From an uncultured Clostridia bacterium (lineage in GTDB: Bacteria > Bacillota > Clostridia > Peptostreptococcales > Anaerovoracaceae), in assembly GCA_937928455.1 (NCBI GenBank), contig CALFUG010000218.1, forward strand, positions 1 through 16,820: DNA of 16,820 bases. The letters run 5' to 3'. Shown piece by piece: positions 7,051-14,887 of the stretch. Within the stretch, counting starts at the first letter, position 1; each line of letters starts with the position of its first letter. The translations under genes and the position numbers were made by a program. The notes under the pieces were generated by a model that searched no databases, had not been told where the DNA came from, and saw only the letters and a list, made by a program, of their open reading frames with translations.

Positions 7051-7070
7051 TTATCGCTTTAACGCGATAA
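7051..7070 (+). promoter_or_regulatory. Near-perfect 20-bp palindrome at the his transcription start, candidate operator
   Basis: TTATCGCTTTAACGCGATAA matches its own reverse complement at 18 of 20 positions, with TTAA at the centre. It begins about nine bases after the -10 box, where a bound dimeric repressor would block initiation. The RNA form would be a 7-bp hairpin with a 6-base loop, but no T run follows, so it is not a terminator. A histidine-responsive repressor of the YerC/HisR type is a plausible binder, by inference only. Confidence 0.65.
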
Positions 7071-7075
7071 AATAC

Positions 7076-7098
7076 CACCGCAAGAAAGCACTGCGGTG
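7076..7098 (+). promoter_or_regulatory. Leader hairpin just upstream of the hisZ ribosome binding site
   Basis: CACCGCA (7076-7082) and TGCGGTG (7092-7098) form a perfect GC-rich 7-bp stem with a 9-base loop. It ends 12 bases before the AGGAG site (7111-7115). It might tune translation or mRNA stability, or be a second protein site. No known riboswitch class is recognised here. Confidence 0.45.
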
Positions 7099-7122
7099 AG
7101 CCACATGGACAGGAGTGAAAAC

Positions 7123-8310
7123 ATGAAAGCACCACGAGCCAATTTACAACCCGATGAGCGAGCCACCTTGGAATTAAGGGGATTGTATGAGCAATGGGGT
7201 TATCGAAAATACAAAATGGGACGGTTTGAAGAATACAGTCTTTACTTGGAAAACAAGGATTTTCTGGGGAGCGACAAGGTAATTAGTTTCACGGACTTGG
7301 ATGGAAGGCTATTGGCCTTAAAGCCGGACGTAACATTAAGTATCATAAAGAACACCCGGGCCACCCGAGAACAAAGCGAAAAGCTATATTATCTGGAGAA
7401 TGTGTATCGGGAAAACAAGGAAAACCACACCTATAAGGAAATCCATCAAATGGGGTTGGAGTTTATCGGGGATGTGGATCGGTATGGAGTGGTGGAGGTT
7501 TTAACCTTGGCCATGAAAAGCCTGAAAGCCATCAGCCCGGAATACTTATTGGAAGTATCCCACATGGATTATGTGGTTCACTTTCTGAATGGACTTTCGG
7601 TACCGGAGCATATTAAATTAAAGCTGCTCCGATTGATTCGCAACAAAAGTGTCAGCGGGCTGGAGAAGACGGCGGACAAGGCCAGCATCCAGGGGCTGGA
7701 AAGGGAGTTGCTGTTGGCGGTTCCTCAACTGTACGGGGAGCCCAAGAAGGTGTTGGCGAAAGCCAGGCAGTTGGCCTTATCCCAGGAGATGCTCCAATCC
7801 TTGGAGGAACTGGAGGAAGTGCTCCATATCTTAAAAGCCAGCGGAAGCAATGGACATATCCAAGTGGATTTTTCCATGGTAAATGATATCGACTATTACA
7901 ACAGTTTGGTTTTTCAGGGGTATGTGAAGGAGCTGGCGAAACCGGTGTTGGCGGGGGGTCAATATGACTTAGCTATGAAGCGCTTTGGCAAAGATGTAGA
8001 AGCCATTGGATTTGCCATTTACTTAAATGAAATCAATCGGCTGTCATCGGATCAGAAGGAATGGATGTTGGACCGAATGCTGATTTATCAAGAGACCGAT
8101 GATATCAACCAAGTGATGAAGCAGGTTCAGGACTGGCAGAAGGAAGGACTCCGGGTGTGGGTAGGAAAGATGCCGCCCAAGGGACTTCCGGCCCGGGAAA
8201 CTGTACGATTCCATTCTACGGATGGGGCCCAAAAACCAGCTGGCAATCCAATCAGAAATCAAAGTGGGGAAATGCCACAAAAGCTAGATGGAAAGAAAAA
8301 AATGAAATGA
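7123..8310 (+). CDS. hisZ: ATP phosphoribosyltransferase regulatory subunit
   Basis: HisZ is a catalytically inactive paralogue of histidyl-tRNA synthetase that assembles with short-form HisG to make an active, histidine-inhibited ATP phosphoribosyltransferase. The 395-residue protein has the class II synthetase core. LKPDVT lies at 66-71, a motif-2-like region at about 88-116 (YYLENVYRENKENHTYKEIHQMG, broken here as YYLENVYREN and YKEIHQMG), and a motif-3-like GGQYD at 278-282 followed by GFAI. The C-terminal anticodon-binding domain of HisRS is largely missing, replaced by a short lysine-rich tail. I chose the ATG at 7123 because AGGAG (7111-7115) lies seven bases upstream. In-frame GTG 7096 and ATG 7105 have no such site, and GTG 7096 sits inside the leader hairpin. 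It opens the operon and hisG follows after 42 bases, as expected for partners. Confidence 0.95.
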   Translation: MKAPRANLQPDERATLELRGLYEQWGYRKYKMGRFEEYSLYLENKDFLGSDKVISFTDLDGRLLALKPDVTLSIIKNTRATREQSEKLYYLENVYRENKENHTYKEIHQMGLEFIGDVDRYGVVEVLTLAMKSLKAISPEYLLEVSHMDYVVHFLNGLSVPEHIKLKLLRLIRNKSVSGLEKTADKASIQGLERELLLAVPQLYGEPKKVLAKARQLALSQEMLQSLEELEEVLHILKASGSNGHIQVDFSMVNDIDYYNSLVFQGYVKELAKPVLAGGQYDLAMKRFGKDVEAIGFAIYLNEINRLSSDQKEWMLDRMLIYQETDDINQVMKQVQDWQKEGLRVWVGKMPPKGLPARETVRFHSTDGAQKPAGNPIRNQSGEMPQKLDGKKKMK

Positions 8311-8352
8311 GAAAATCCCGGGACGGGGTGAAAATAGAGGGAGCAATCAAGA

Positions 8353-8979
8353 ATGTTAAATATCGCACTGCCCAAGGGCAGGTTGGGAGATCAAGTATAT
8401 CAAATGCTGGAGAATGCCGGGTACGGTTGTGAAGGATACCGGGAGAAGAACCGAAAATTGATTCTGGAAAATCCGGAGAGGGGAATCCGCTATCTTTTGG
8501 TAAAACCCAGCGATGTGGCCATCTACGTGGAGCACAAAGCCGCTGACGTGGGCATCGTTGGAAAAGATATTCTTTTGGAGAATCAGCCGGATGTGTATGA
8601 GCTTTTGGATTTACAAATCGGAAGGTGTAAAATGGTGGTTGCGGCGAAAAACGATTATGTGGAACAGCCGGACCGAACCTTGCGAGTTGCCACCAAATAC
8701 GTGAACATCGCCAAAGGGTTTTACGGAGAACAAAGTCGGGATATCGACATCATCAAACTCAATGGCAGCATTGAGCTGGGTCCCGTATTGGGTTTGTCCG
8801 ATGTGATTGTGGATATCGTGGAAACGGGAAACACCATTCGAGATAATAATTTGAAGGTGCTGGAAGAGTTCAAGGATATATCGGCTAGATTCATTGCCAA
8901 CAAGTCCTCCTTTAAATTTCAGAACCGAATCATAACGGAGTTGGTGGATCAACTAAAGGCGGGAGGAGAAAAAAGATGA
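8353..8979 (+). CDS. hisG: ATP phosphoribosyltransferase catalytic subunit, short form
   Basis: This enzyme catalyses the first committed step of histidine synthesis, joining ATP and PRPP to give phosphoribosyl-ATP. At 208 residues it is the short HisG(S) form, which lacks the C-terminal regulatory ACT-like domain of the roughly 300-residue form and depends on HisZ for activity and feedback. The N-terminal ALPKGRLGD segment (5-13) is typical. The PRPP-binding motif DVIVDIVETGNTIRDN lies at 150-165. The start ATG follows a GAGGGAG site (8337-8343) at a spacing of nine. Its stop overlaps the hisD start by four bases (ATGA), so the two are translationally coupled. Feedback by histidine is expected to act through HisZ. 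Confidence 0.98.
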   Translation: MLNIALPKGRLGDQVYQMLENAGYGCEGYREKNRKLILENPERGIRYLLVKPSDVAIYVEHKAADVGIVGKDILLENQPDVYELLDLQIGRCKMVVAAKNDYVEQPDRTLRVATKYVNIAKGFYGEQSRDIDIIKLNGSIELGPVLGLSDVIVDIVETGNTIRDNNLKVLEEFKDISARFIANKSSFKFQNRIITELVDQLKAGGEKR

Positions 8980-10289
8980 TACCTATTTACGATGCAACCA
9001 ATACCTCCTATGAGGTGGTATTTCAAAGAGCCACCGAGCCGGCACAAGAGGGTGGCCAGAGCATAGAAAAAATAGAGGAAGAAGTCCGTCAGGTTTTAGC
9101 CCAGGTAAAGGAAAGAGGCGACCAGGCCCTGCGGGAATATACGGAAAAGTGGGACGGGGTGACAATCGATCACCTTTTGGTGTCCCCGGAGGAGATGGTC
9201 CATGCAAAAAGTCAGGTTTCTCCCGAACTTCTATCTATTATGGAAGAAGCCGCCGCCAATATTCGGGAGTTTCACCAGCTTCAAAAGCGGCAGGACTATG
9301 AACTGAAGAAAGAGGAAGGGGTATTGTTGGGACAAAAGACCCTCCCGCTGGAGCGAGTGGGGATTTATGTGCCGGGAGGTACGGCCAGTTACCCCAGCAG
9401 TGTTCTGATGAATGCCATCCCCGCCACCATCGCTGGTGTGTCGGAGATTGTGATGATAACCCCTCCGGGAAAAGATGGTAATATTTCTCCGGTGATTCTG
9501 GCGGCCGCCCAAATTGCCGGCGTCACTCAGGTGATAAAGGTGGGAGGTGCCCAGGGCATTGCCGCATTAGCCTATGGGACCCAGAGTATTCCCAAGGTGG
9601 ATAAGATTACCGGCCCCGGGAATATTTATGTGGCCACTGCCAAGAAAATGGTTTTCGGGGAAGTGGATATTGATATGGTGGCGGGTCCCAGTGAAATTTT
9701 GATAATTGCCGATGAGCAAGCTAATCCGGCCCATGTGGCTGCGGATTTGTTAAGTCAAGCGGAGCATGATGTAAGAGCGGCCGCCGTGTTGTTGACTCCC
9801 AGTGGGGATATGGCGGAGGCGGTGACAGTGGAACTGGAATATCAGATGGCCATGCTGCCGCGAGGAGAAACGGCTCGGGAAAGCATGGAAAACCAGGGGA
9901 AAATTGTGATAACCCAATCCTTGGAGCAAGCCATGGAGTGGAGCAATCGGTACGCACCGGAGCATTTGGAGCTGGCCGTAGCAGATCCCTTCCTTTGGTT
10001 GGAAAAGGTACGAAACGCCGGAGCGGTATTCTTGGGGCATCATGTTCCGGAAGCCTTGGGGGATTATTTTGCCGGCACCAACCATGTGTTGCCCACCGGC
10101 GGAACCGCCCGGTTTAGCAGTCCTCTCTCGGTAGAGGATTTTCAAAAGAGGACCAACTACATTTATTATACAAAGGAAGCTTTGGAAAAGGTAAAGGATT
10201 CTATTGTTACTTTCGCCCAGAGCGAAGGGCTGGAGGCCCACGGACGAAGTGTGGCCATCCGTTTTGAAAAGGAATGGCAGGATGAGTAA
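8976..10289 (+). CDS. hisD: Histidinol dehydrogenase
   Basis: This NAD- and zinc-dependent enzyme oxidises L-histidinol to L-histidine in two steps, the last two reactions of the pathway. The 437-residue length is normal. The expected zinc ligands are present: Q261 and H264 in SQAEHD, D363 in ALGDYFAG, and H422 in EAHGRS. The acid-base pair E329-H330 is in YAPEHLE. Further family signatures are VGIYVPGGTASYPSS at 128-142 and the GPGNIYVATAKK segment at 213-224. It overlaps hisG by four bases at the start and hisC by eight bases at the end, with a ribosome binding site (GGAGGAG) inside the end of hisG. No active-site residue appears to be missing. Confidence 0.98.
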   Translation: MIPIYDATNTSYEVVFQRATEPAQEGGQSIEKIEEEVRQVLAQVKERGDQALREYTEKWDGVTIDHLLVSPEEMVHAKSQVSPELLSIMEEAAANIREFHQLQKRQDYELKKEEGVLLGQKTLPLERVGIYVPGGTASYPSSVLMNAIPATIAGVSEIVMITPPGKDGNISPVILAAAQIAGVTQVIKVGGAQGIAALAYGTQSIPKVDKITGPGNIYVATAKKMVFGEVDIDMVAGPSEILIIADEQANPAHVAADLLSQAEHDVRAAAVLLTPSGDMAEAVTVELEYQMAMLPRGETARESMENQGKIVITQSLEQAMEWSNRYAPEHLELAVADPFLWLEKVRNAGAVFLGHHVPEALGDYFAGTNHVLPTGGTARFSSPLSVEDFQKRTNYIYYTKEALEKVKDSIVTFAQSEGLEAHGRSVAIRFEKEWQDE

Positions 10290-11337
10290 GTACTTTAATC
10301 AGCAGCTGGATAAGCTGGCGCCATATACCCCGGGAGAACAGCCTCAGCAGGGGGAGTGGATCAAATTAAACACCAATGAATCTCCATTTCCGCCGGCTCC
10401 CGGAGTTTTCGGATCCGTGGGGAAAGGACTGGAGTTATACCCAGATCCGGAATCTACGGAATTGGTGAAAGCCTTGGCCTCCCGGTTCGGACTAGAGAAA
10501 GAACAGGTGATGGTGGGCAATGGCTCCGATGAACTGTTGGCCTTCTCTTTCATGGCCTTTCAACAGGACCATGGAGTCTTCTATTTCCCGGATGTGACGT
10601 ATGGTTTTTATCCCGTCTATGCTTCTTTGTTTGCCAAGGAAGGAAGAACCATCCCCCTCACCGAAGACTGGAGGGTGCGTCCTGGGGACTATCAAAATCT
10701 ACCCGGCACTATCGTGTTGGCCAATCCCAATGCACCCACTGGAAGAGGTCTTTCCCGGAAGGAAATCCAGGGAATTTTGCAGCAAAATTCTCAACGTGTG
10801 GTGATAATAGATGAAGCCTATGTGGATTTTGGCGGGGAGAGCGCCGTGCCACTTATCTCCCAGTATGATAATCTGTTGGTGATGCAAACCTTTTCAAAAT
10901 CACGAAATCTGGCGGGAGCCAGAGTAGGGGTTGCCATGGGGCATAGGGAGTTGATTCAGGATTTAAAGCGGATTCAATATAGCTTTAACCCCTACAATCT
11001 CAACCGACTCAGTCAACAAGCCGCCTTGGCCGCATTAGAGGACGATGCCTATTTTCAAGAATGTGTCCGGAAGATCATAGAGATGCGTCGGTGGACGGAA
11101 GGGAAGTTGCAAGAAATGGGGTTTGTGGTGATGCCATCCCAAACCAACTTTCTCATGGTGGACCCGGTGAAGATAGAAGCCCGACGGTACCATCAGGAAT
11201 TAAAAAAACGAGGTATTTTGATTCGATACTTTGGCGGTTCCAGACTGGAACAACAGGTACGAATTACCATAGGAACAGAGAACCAGATGCAGCAGCTCGT
11301 AGGAGCTACCATCCGGATATGGGAGGAAATATCATGA
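10282..11337 (+). CDS. hisC: Histidinol-phosphate aminotransferase
   Basis: This fold-type I PLP aminotransferase moves the amino group from glutamate to imidazole acetol phosphate, giving L-histidinol phosphate. The 351-residue protein has the PLP lysine K206 in TFSKSRNLAGARVG, the cofactor-ring aspartate D177 in IIDEAYVDF, NPNAPTG at 148-154, and the substrate-carboxylate arginine R327 in VRITIGT. I chose the ATG at 10282, inside the last codons of hisD, because AAAAGGAA lies eight bases upstream and the family starts at this point. An open frame extends 26 codons further upstream but only as hisD shadow. The end overlaps hisB by four bases. Within the aminotransferase family the operon position makes HisC the clear reading. 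Confidence 0.97.
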   Translation: MSKYFNQQLDKLAPYTPGEQPQQGEWIKLNTNESPFPPAPGVFGSVGKGLELYPDPESTELVKALASRFGLEKEQVMVGNGSDELLAFSFMAFQQDHGVFYFPDVTYGFYPVYASLFAKEGRTIPLTEDWRVRPGDYQNLPGTIVLANPNAPTGRGLSRKEIQGILQQNSQRVVIIDEAYVDFGGESAVPLISQYDNLLVMQTFSKSRNLAGARVGVAMGHRELIQDLKRIQYSFNPYNLNRLSQQAALAALEDDAYFQECVRKIIEMRRWTEGKLQEMGFVVMPSQTNFLMVDPVKIEARRYHQELKKRGILIRYFGGSRLEQQVRITIGTENQMQQLVGATIRIWEEIS

Positions 11338-11921
11338 GAACGGTGACAATTCAGCGAGAAACAAAAGAAACAGAGATTCGGTTGGACCTGAATCTGGAGG
11401 GTACAGGGAAAGGGGATATTCAAACGGGCTGTGGGTTTTTAGACCACATGTTGGAACTGTTTACAGCCCATGGCAAATTTGACCTCACGCTCCGTTGCCA
11501 AGGCGACAACCATGTAGATGATCATCACACCGTGGAAGATGTGGGCATTGTGTTGGGGCAAGCCCTTTGCCAGGCATTGGGAGATAAGCGGGGAATTACC
11601 CGATATGGATCTTTTACCCTTCCCATGGATGAGGTGCTGATGGTGTGTGCCTTGGATTTGTCCGGGCGCAGTTACTTGCGGATGCAGGTGGAAATTCCCT
11701 CGGAGAAGGTGGGAACCTTTGACACAGAACTGGTGAAGGAATTTATGCTGGCATTCACCAGGCAGGGGGCGATGAATCTTCACTTTGTGATGTTGGCGGG
11801 AGGCAATTCCCACCATGTGATTGAGGCCATGTTTAAGTCTTTCGGAAGAGCATTATCCCAAGCCGTTGCCATGGATCCCAAGGGGCCGGATCAAATCCCA
11901 TCCACGAAAGGAATGTTATAG
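11334..11921 (+). CDS. hisB: Imidazoleglycerol-phosphate dehydratase
   Basis: This manganese-dependent enzyme removes water from imidazole glycerol phosphate to form imidazole acetol phosphate. The 195-residue protein is the single-function form, without the histidinol-phosphate phosphatase domain fused in enterobacteria. Metal-binding motifs are FLDHM (35-39), DHHTVED (63-69) and NSHHVIEA (158-165). The C-terminal STKG is typical. The ATG overlaps the hisC stop (ATGA) and follows GGGAGGA at 11321-11327. An open frame continues far upstream inside hisC but has no matching homology, so I rejected it. The stop codon abuts the hisH start with no gap. Because the phosphatase domain is absent, histidinol-phosphate removal must be done by another gene outside this window. 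Confidence 0.98.
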   Translation: MRTVTIQRETKETEIRLDLNLEGTGKGDIQTGCGFLDHMLELFTAHGKFDLTLRCQGDNHVDDHHTVEDVGIVLGQALCQALGDKRGITRYGSFTLPMDEVLMVCALDLSGRSYLRMQVEIPSEKVGTFDTELVKEFMLAFTRQGAMNLHFVMLAGGNSHHVIEAMFKSFGRALSQAVAMDPKGPDQIPSTKGML

Positions 11922-12545
11922 ATGATTGGAATTATTGATTATGGTGTGGGGAACCTTTTTTCCCTATCTTCTTCCTTGGCCTATTTGGGGGTGGAAAGTC
12001 GGATTACCGGAGATCCAGAAATGCTTCGAAAGGCAGATGGGATTATATTGCCTGGTGTAGGTGCCTTTGAAGACGCCATGGAGAAGTTGGAAGCGACCGG
12101 GCTAGTTCCACTATTAAAGGAAGAATTATCCCGGGAGAAGCCCATGTTGGGAATTTGTTTGGGAATGCAGTTGCTCTTTCAGGAGAGTCTGGAGTATGGA
12201 AGTCATGCCGGCCTGGGATTCTTGGAGGGGAAGGTAGTGCCTATTCCCGCGGATTTGCCAGACCCTGCTGGGGAAGGCACCTTAAAGATTCCCCATATCG
12301 GTTGGAATCAGCTGGAAATATCCCGGGACGATCCCTTGTTCCGGTATATGACGGAAGAAAACTATGTGTATTATGTGCATAGTTATTATGCCCAGGCAGC
12401 CCAAGAGAACATTTTGGCCACGTCCCCTTATGGAATTCCTATTACAGGTGTGGTACGGAAAGGTTCTTTGGTAGGAACCCAGTTTCATCCGGAAAAAAGT
12501 GGAGATACCGGGCTGCGGTTGCTGAAAGCGTTTGTGGAGTCATAG
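11922..12545 (+). CDS. hisH: Imidazole glycerol phosphate synthase, glutamine amidotransferase subunit
   Basis: HisH is a class I glutaminase that releases ammonia from glutamine and channels it to HisF. Together they convert PRFAR to imidazole glycerol phosphate and AICAR. The 207-residue protein has the catalytic triad C79 (LGICLGMQLLF), H189 and E191 (GTQFHPEKSG). The oxyanion-strand PGVGAF is at 44-49 and the start IGIIDYGVGNLFSL is typical. The ATG directly abuts the hisB stop, with AAAGGAA inside the end of hisB as the probable ribosome binding site. A 133-base gap, unusually long for this operon, follows before hisA. Its HisF partner here is fused to HisI and HisE. Confidence 0.98.
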   Translation: MIGIIDYGVGNLFSLSSSLAYLGVESRITGDPEMLRKADGIILPGVGAFEDAMEKLEATGLVPLLKEELSREKPMLGICLGMQLLFQESLEYGSHAGLGFLEGKVVPIPADLPDPAGEGTLKIPHIGWNQLEISRDDPLFRYMTEENYVYYVHSYYAQAAQENILATSPYGIPITGVVRKGSLVGTQFHPEKSGDTGLRLLKAFVES

Positions 12546-12678
12546 TAACGAATAGAAAAGGCCATCACTGGAAGGCAACGTTTTTGCAGTAGCAGTACTC
12601 GTTGAAGATGCAGCCATTATGGAAGCATGAGAATAGCAGGAGAATATATAGAAGCAGACAGGCAAAAGGAGAAACGAT

Positions 12679-13392
12679 ATGAAGTGTTTTCCCGCCATTG
12701 ATATCAGGCAGGGACAGGCGGTGCGCTTGTACCAGGGAGATTATGACCAAATGACGGTGTATCATCATAGCCCGTTGGAAGTGGCCAAGGAGTTTGCCTC
12801 CAAGGGGGCTACTCATTTGCATCTGGTGGATTTGGATGGAGCGAAGAACGGGGAGCTGGTCAATCTGGAGGTCATAGGTCAAATATTGGAAGCGGTACCC
12901 TTATTTCTTCAGGTGGGCGGTGGTATTCGTGATATGGAGCGAATCAAAGCCTACTTGGATAATGGTGTGCATCGTGTTATTTTAGGCACGGCGGCGGTGG
13001 AGGACCCCGAATTTCTGGAACGAGCGGTGCATACCTATGGGCCTCGGATTGCGGTGGGAGTGGATGTAAAAAATGGGCAGGTGGCCATTCGGGGATGGCA
13101 GGTGCTTTCTTCATGGCAAGGAGATGACTTCATCCACCATTTGATGGGGTTGGGTGTAACCACCGTGATTTATACGGATATTTCCAAAGATGGAAAAGAA
13201 GAGGGAACCAATTTGGAAGCCTATGAAAGACTGGTAAAGAAGGACCTGAACATCGTGGCTTCCGGTGGGATTACCCATCTTCATGAGCTAACGCAGTTAC
13301 AGGACATGGGAATCTATGGAGCCATATTGGGAAAAGCTTTATACACGGGAAAGATAAAATTGGAAGAAGCGCTGGCCTTACTGTCTCAATAG
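12679..13392 (+). CDS. hisA: ProFAR isomerase (1-(5-phosphoribosyl)-5-[(5-phosphoribosylamino)methylideneamino]imidazole-4-carboxamide isomerase)
   Basis: This (beta-alpha)8-barrel enzyme opens the aminoaldose ribose of ProFAR to the ketose PRFAR, step four of the pathway. The 237-residue protein has the general acid-base pair D8 (FPAIDIRQG) and D129 (VGVDVKNG), plus the two phosphate-binding half-barrel loops: VGGGIRD (79-85) and ASGGITH (194-200). TDISKDG at 166-172 is also characteristic of HisA. The ATG follows AAAAGGAG (12664-12671) at a spacing of seven. It starts after a 133-base gap from hisH and is followed 50 bases later by hisF. The barrel is homologous to HisF, but W140 after RG and the ISKDGT-like loop support HisA. 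A bifunctional PriA is unlikely because this is not an actinobacterial context. Confidence 0.97.
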   Translation: MKCFPAIDIRQGQAVRLYQGDYDQMTVYHHSPLEVAKEFASKGATHLHLVDLDGAKNGELVNLEVIGQILEAVPLFLQVGGGIRDMERIKAYLDNGVHRVILGTAAVEDPEFLERAVHTYGPRIAVGVDVKNGQVAIRGWQVLSSWQGDDFIHHLMGLGVTTVIYTDISKDGKEEGTNLEAYERLVKKDLNIVASGGITHLHELTQLQDMGIYGAILGKALYTGKIKLEEALALLSQ

Positions 13393-13442
13393 TGGAGAAA
13401 GTGGAGCCCGGAAATGGATAGAAAGTGCCAAAAGGAGAAGAC

Positions 13443-14843
13443 ATGATAACAAAACGAATCATTCCATGCTTGGATGTGCGGGACGGACGAGTGGTGAAGG
13501 GTATAAATTTTGACGGGATACAAGACGTGGCGGATCCGGTGGAAATGGCCCGTTTTTATAACGAAAGAGGGGCGGACGAGCTGGTGTTTTATGACATCAC
13601 CGCCAGCATCGAAAACCGTTCCATATTTACGGAGGTGCTGAAAAAAGTGGCCTCTCAAATATTCATCCCCCTCACGGTAGGGGGCGGAATCAACACATTG
13701 GAGGATTTCGACCGGGTACTAAAGTGTGGCGCCGACAAGGTTAGTGTGAACAGCGGTGCCATTAAAGACCCGGAATTGATTTATAAGGGTGCCCAGCGAT
13801 ATGGCAATCAATGCGTGGTGTTGTCCATGGATGTTAAAAAGGTGGGAGAAGCATATCACGTATTTACGGGAGCGGGGAAACAAGATACGGGCATGGATGC
13901 TTTGGAATGGGCAGAACGGGGTGTGGCCCTGGGAGCCGGGGAACTGGTGATCAATAGCATCGATACGGACGGGGTCAAGAAGGGTTTTGATATGGATCTA
14001 CTGTTGGCCATAGCCCAACGGGTTTCCGTTCCCATTATTGCCTCCGGAGGGGCAGGATCCAAGGAAGATTTTTATCAATTGTTTCAGCACCCGGCCATGG
14101 ATGCAGGGTTGGCGGCCAGTGTGTTTCATTACAAGGAAATCGATATCATGGAGCTGAAAAACTATTTAGCCGGAAAGGGAATTCCCATGAGGCGGGTTTC
14201 ACCGAAACGAGAACTGAAATTTGATGAAAAGGGATTGATACCGGCTATTGTGCAGGATTACTATACGAAGAAAGTGCTAACCTTGGCCTACATGAATGTG
14301 GAAAGCTTGGAAATCAGCATGAAGGAAGGGAGAACTTGTTTTTACAGTCGTTCTCGTCAAGAATTGTGGCGAAAAGGGGAAACCAGTGGCAACACCCAGC
14401 AGATTGTGTCTATCACATTGGATTGCGATGGGGATGCTTTGGTAGTGGAAGTGGTGAAAAAAGGCCCGGCTTGTCATACGGGAGAGGACAGTTGTTTCTT
14501 CCAGCCCTTATATATTAGCCCAGAGCTGGCCCCCTTCTCTTATGATGGCCTTTATCAACTGATTCGCGGTAGGAAAGAGGAACCCAAGGAAGGAAGCTAT
14601 ACCACCTATTTGTTCCAAAAGGGATTGGATAAAATTTTGAAAAAGATTGGGGAGGAAAGTGCCGAGGTGATCATTGCCGGGGCCAAGGGCCAACGGGAAG
14701 AAGCGGTGTATGAAGTGGCGGATTTGCTGTACCACCTGATGGTGTTCATGGTGGAGGAAGGAATCCCGCTTTCGGAGATAACCGATGAATTGTCCCGCCG
14801 TCATGTGGTGGATCACAAGGTAAAACAGGAGTCCATGAAGTAG
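13443..14843 (+). CDS. hisFIE: Trifunctional HisF-HisI-HisE fusion (IGP synthase cyclase, PRAMP cyclohydrolase, PRATP pyrophosphohydrolase)
   Basis: One uninterrupted 466-codon frame carries three enzymes. Residues 1-251 are HisF, a (beta-alpha)8 barrel with catalytic D11 (PCLDVRDG) and D130 (SMDVKK), phosphate loops TVGGGIN and ASGGAGS, and the usual C-terminus YLAGKGIPMR. Residues about 257-360 are HisI: YSRSRQELWRKGETSGN (301-317), metal-binding D327, D329 and D331 in DCDGD, and zinc ligands C344, H345 and C351 in GPACHTGEDSC. Residues about 366-466 are HisE, with a MazG-like acidic set E404, E405, E408 (KKIGEESAEV) and E424, D427 (EVADLLYHL). The HisF end and HisI start are joined by only a few residues. 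The chain therefore performs steps 2, 3 and, with HisH, 5. HisIE fusions are common; joining HisF in front is unusual. The ATG at 13443 follows AAAAGGAG at five bases; an in-frame GTG at 13425 would precede that site. Confidence 0.96.
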   Translation: MITKRIIPCLDVRDGRVVKGINFDGIQDVADPVEMARFYNERGADELVFYDITASIENRSIFTEVLKKVASQIFIPLTVGGGINTLEDFDRVLKCGADKVSVNSGAIKDPELIYKGAQRYGNQCVVLSMDVKKVGEAYHVFTGAGKQDTGMDALEWAERGVALGAGELVINSIDTDGVKKGFDMDLLLAIAQRVSVPIIASGGAGSKEDFYQLFQHPAMDAGLAASVFHYKEIDIMELKNYLAGKGIPMRRVSPKRELKFDEKGLIPAIVQDYYTKKVLTLAYMNVESLEISMKEGRTCFYSRSRQELWRKGETSGNTQQIVSITLDCDGDALVVEVVKKGPACHTGEDSCFFQPLYISPELAPFSYDGLYQLIRGRKEEPKEGSYTTYLFQKGLDKILKKIGEESAEVIIAGAKGQREEAVYEVADLLYHLMVFMVEEGIPLSEITDELSRRHVVDHKVKQESMK

Positions 14844-14852
14844 ATAAAAACG

Positions 14853-14881
14853 TTGACAAGGGAGTACAAATATTATATTCT
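14853..14881 (+). promoter_or_regulatory. Promoter of rplM-rpsI
   Basis: A perfect -35 TTGACA (14853-14858) lies only nine bases after the hisFIE stop. A -10 TATTCT (14876-14881) is at 17 bp; TATATT (14874-14879) at 15 bp is the alternative. No terminator separates it from the his operon, so some his transcripts may continue into rplM. Confidence 0.72.
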
Positions 14882-14887
14882 ATATGA

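Noticed and set aside
6960..7122. A histidine T-box in front of hisZ
   Set aside because: There is no AGTA stem I landmark, no GGTGG T-box sequence and no terminator. The 74-nt leader is too short.
11061..11333. A 91-codon upstream extension of the hisB frame
   Set aside because: It overlaps hisC in another frame. The ATG at 11334 has a GGGAGGA site and matches the family start.
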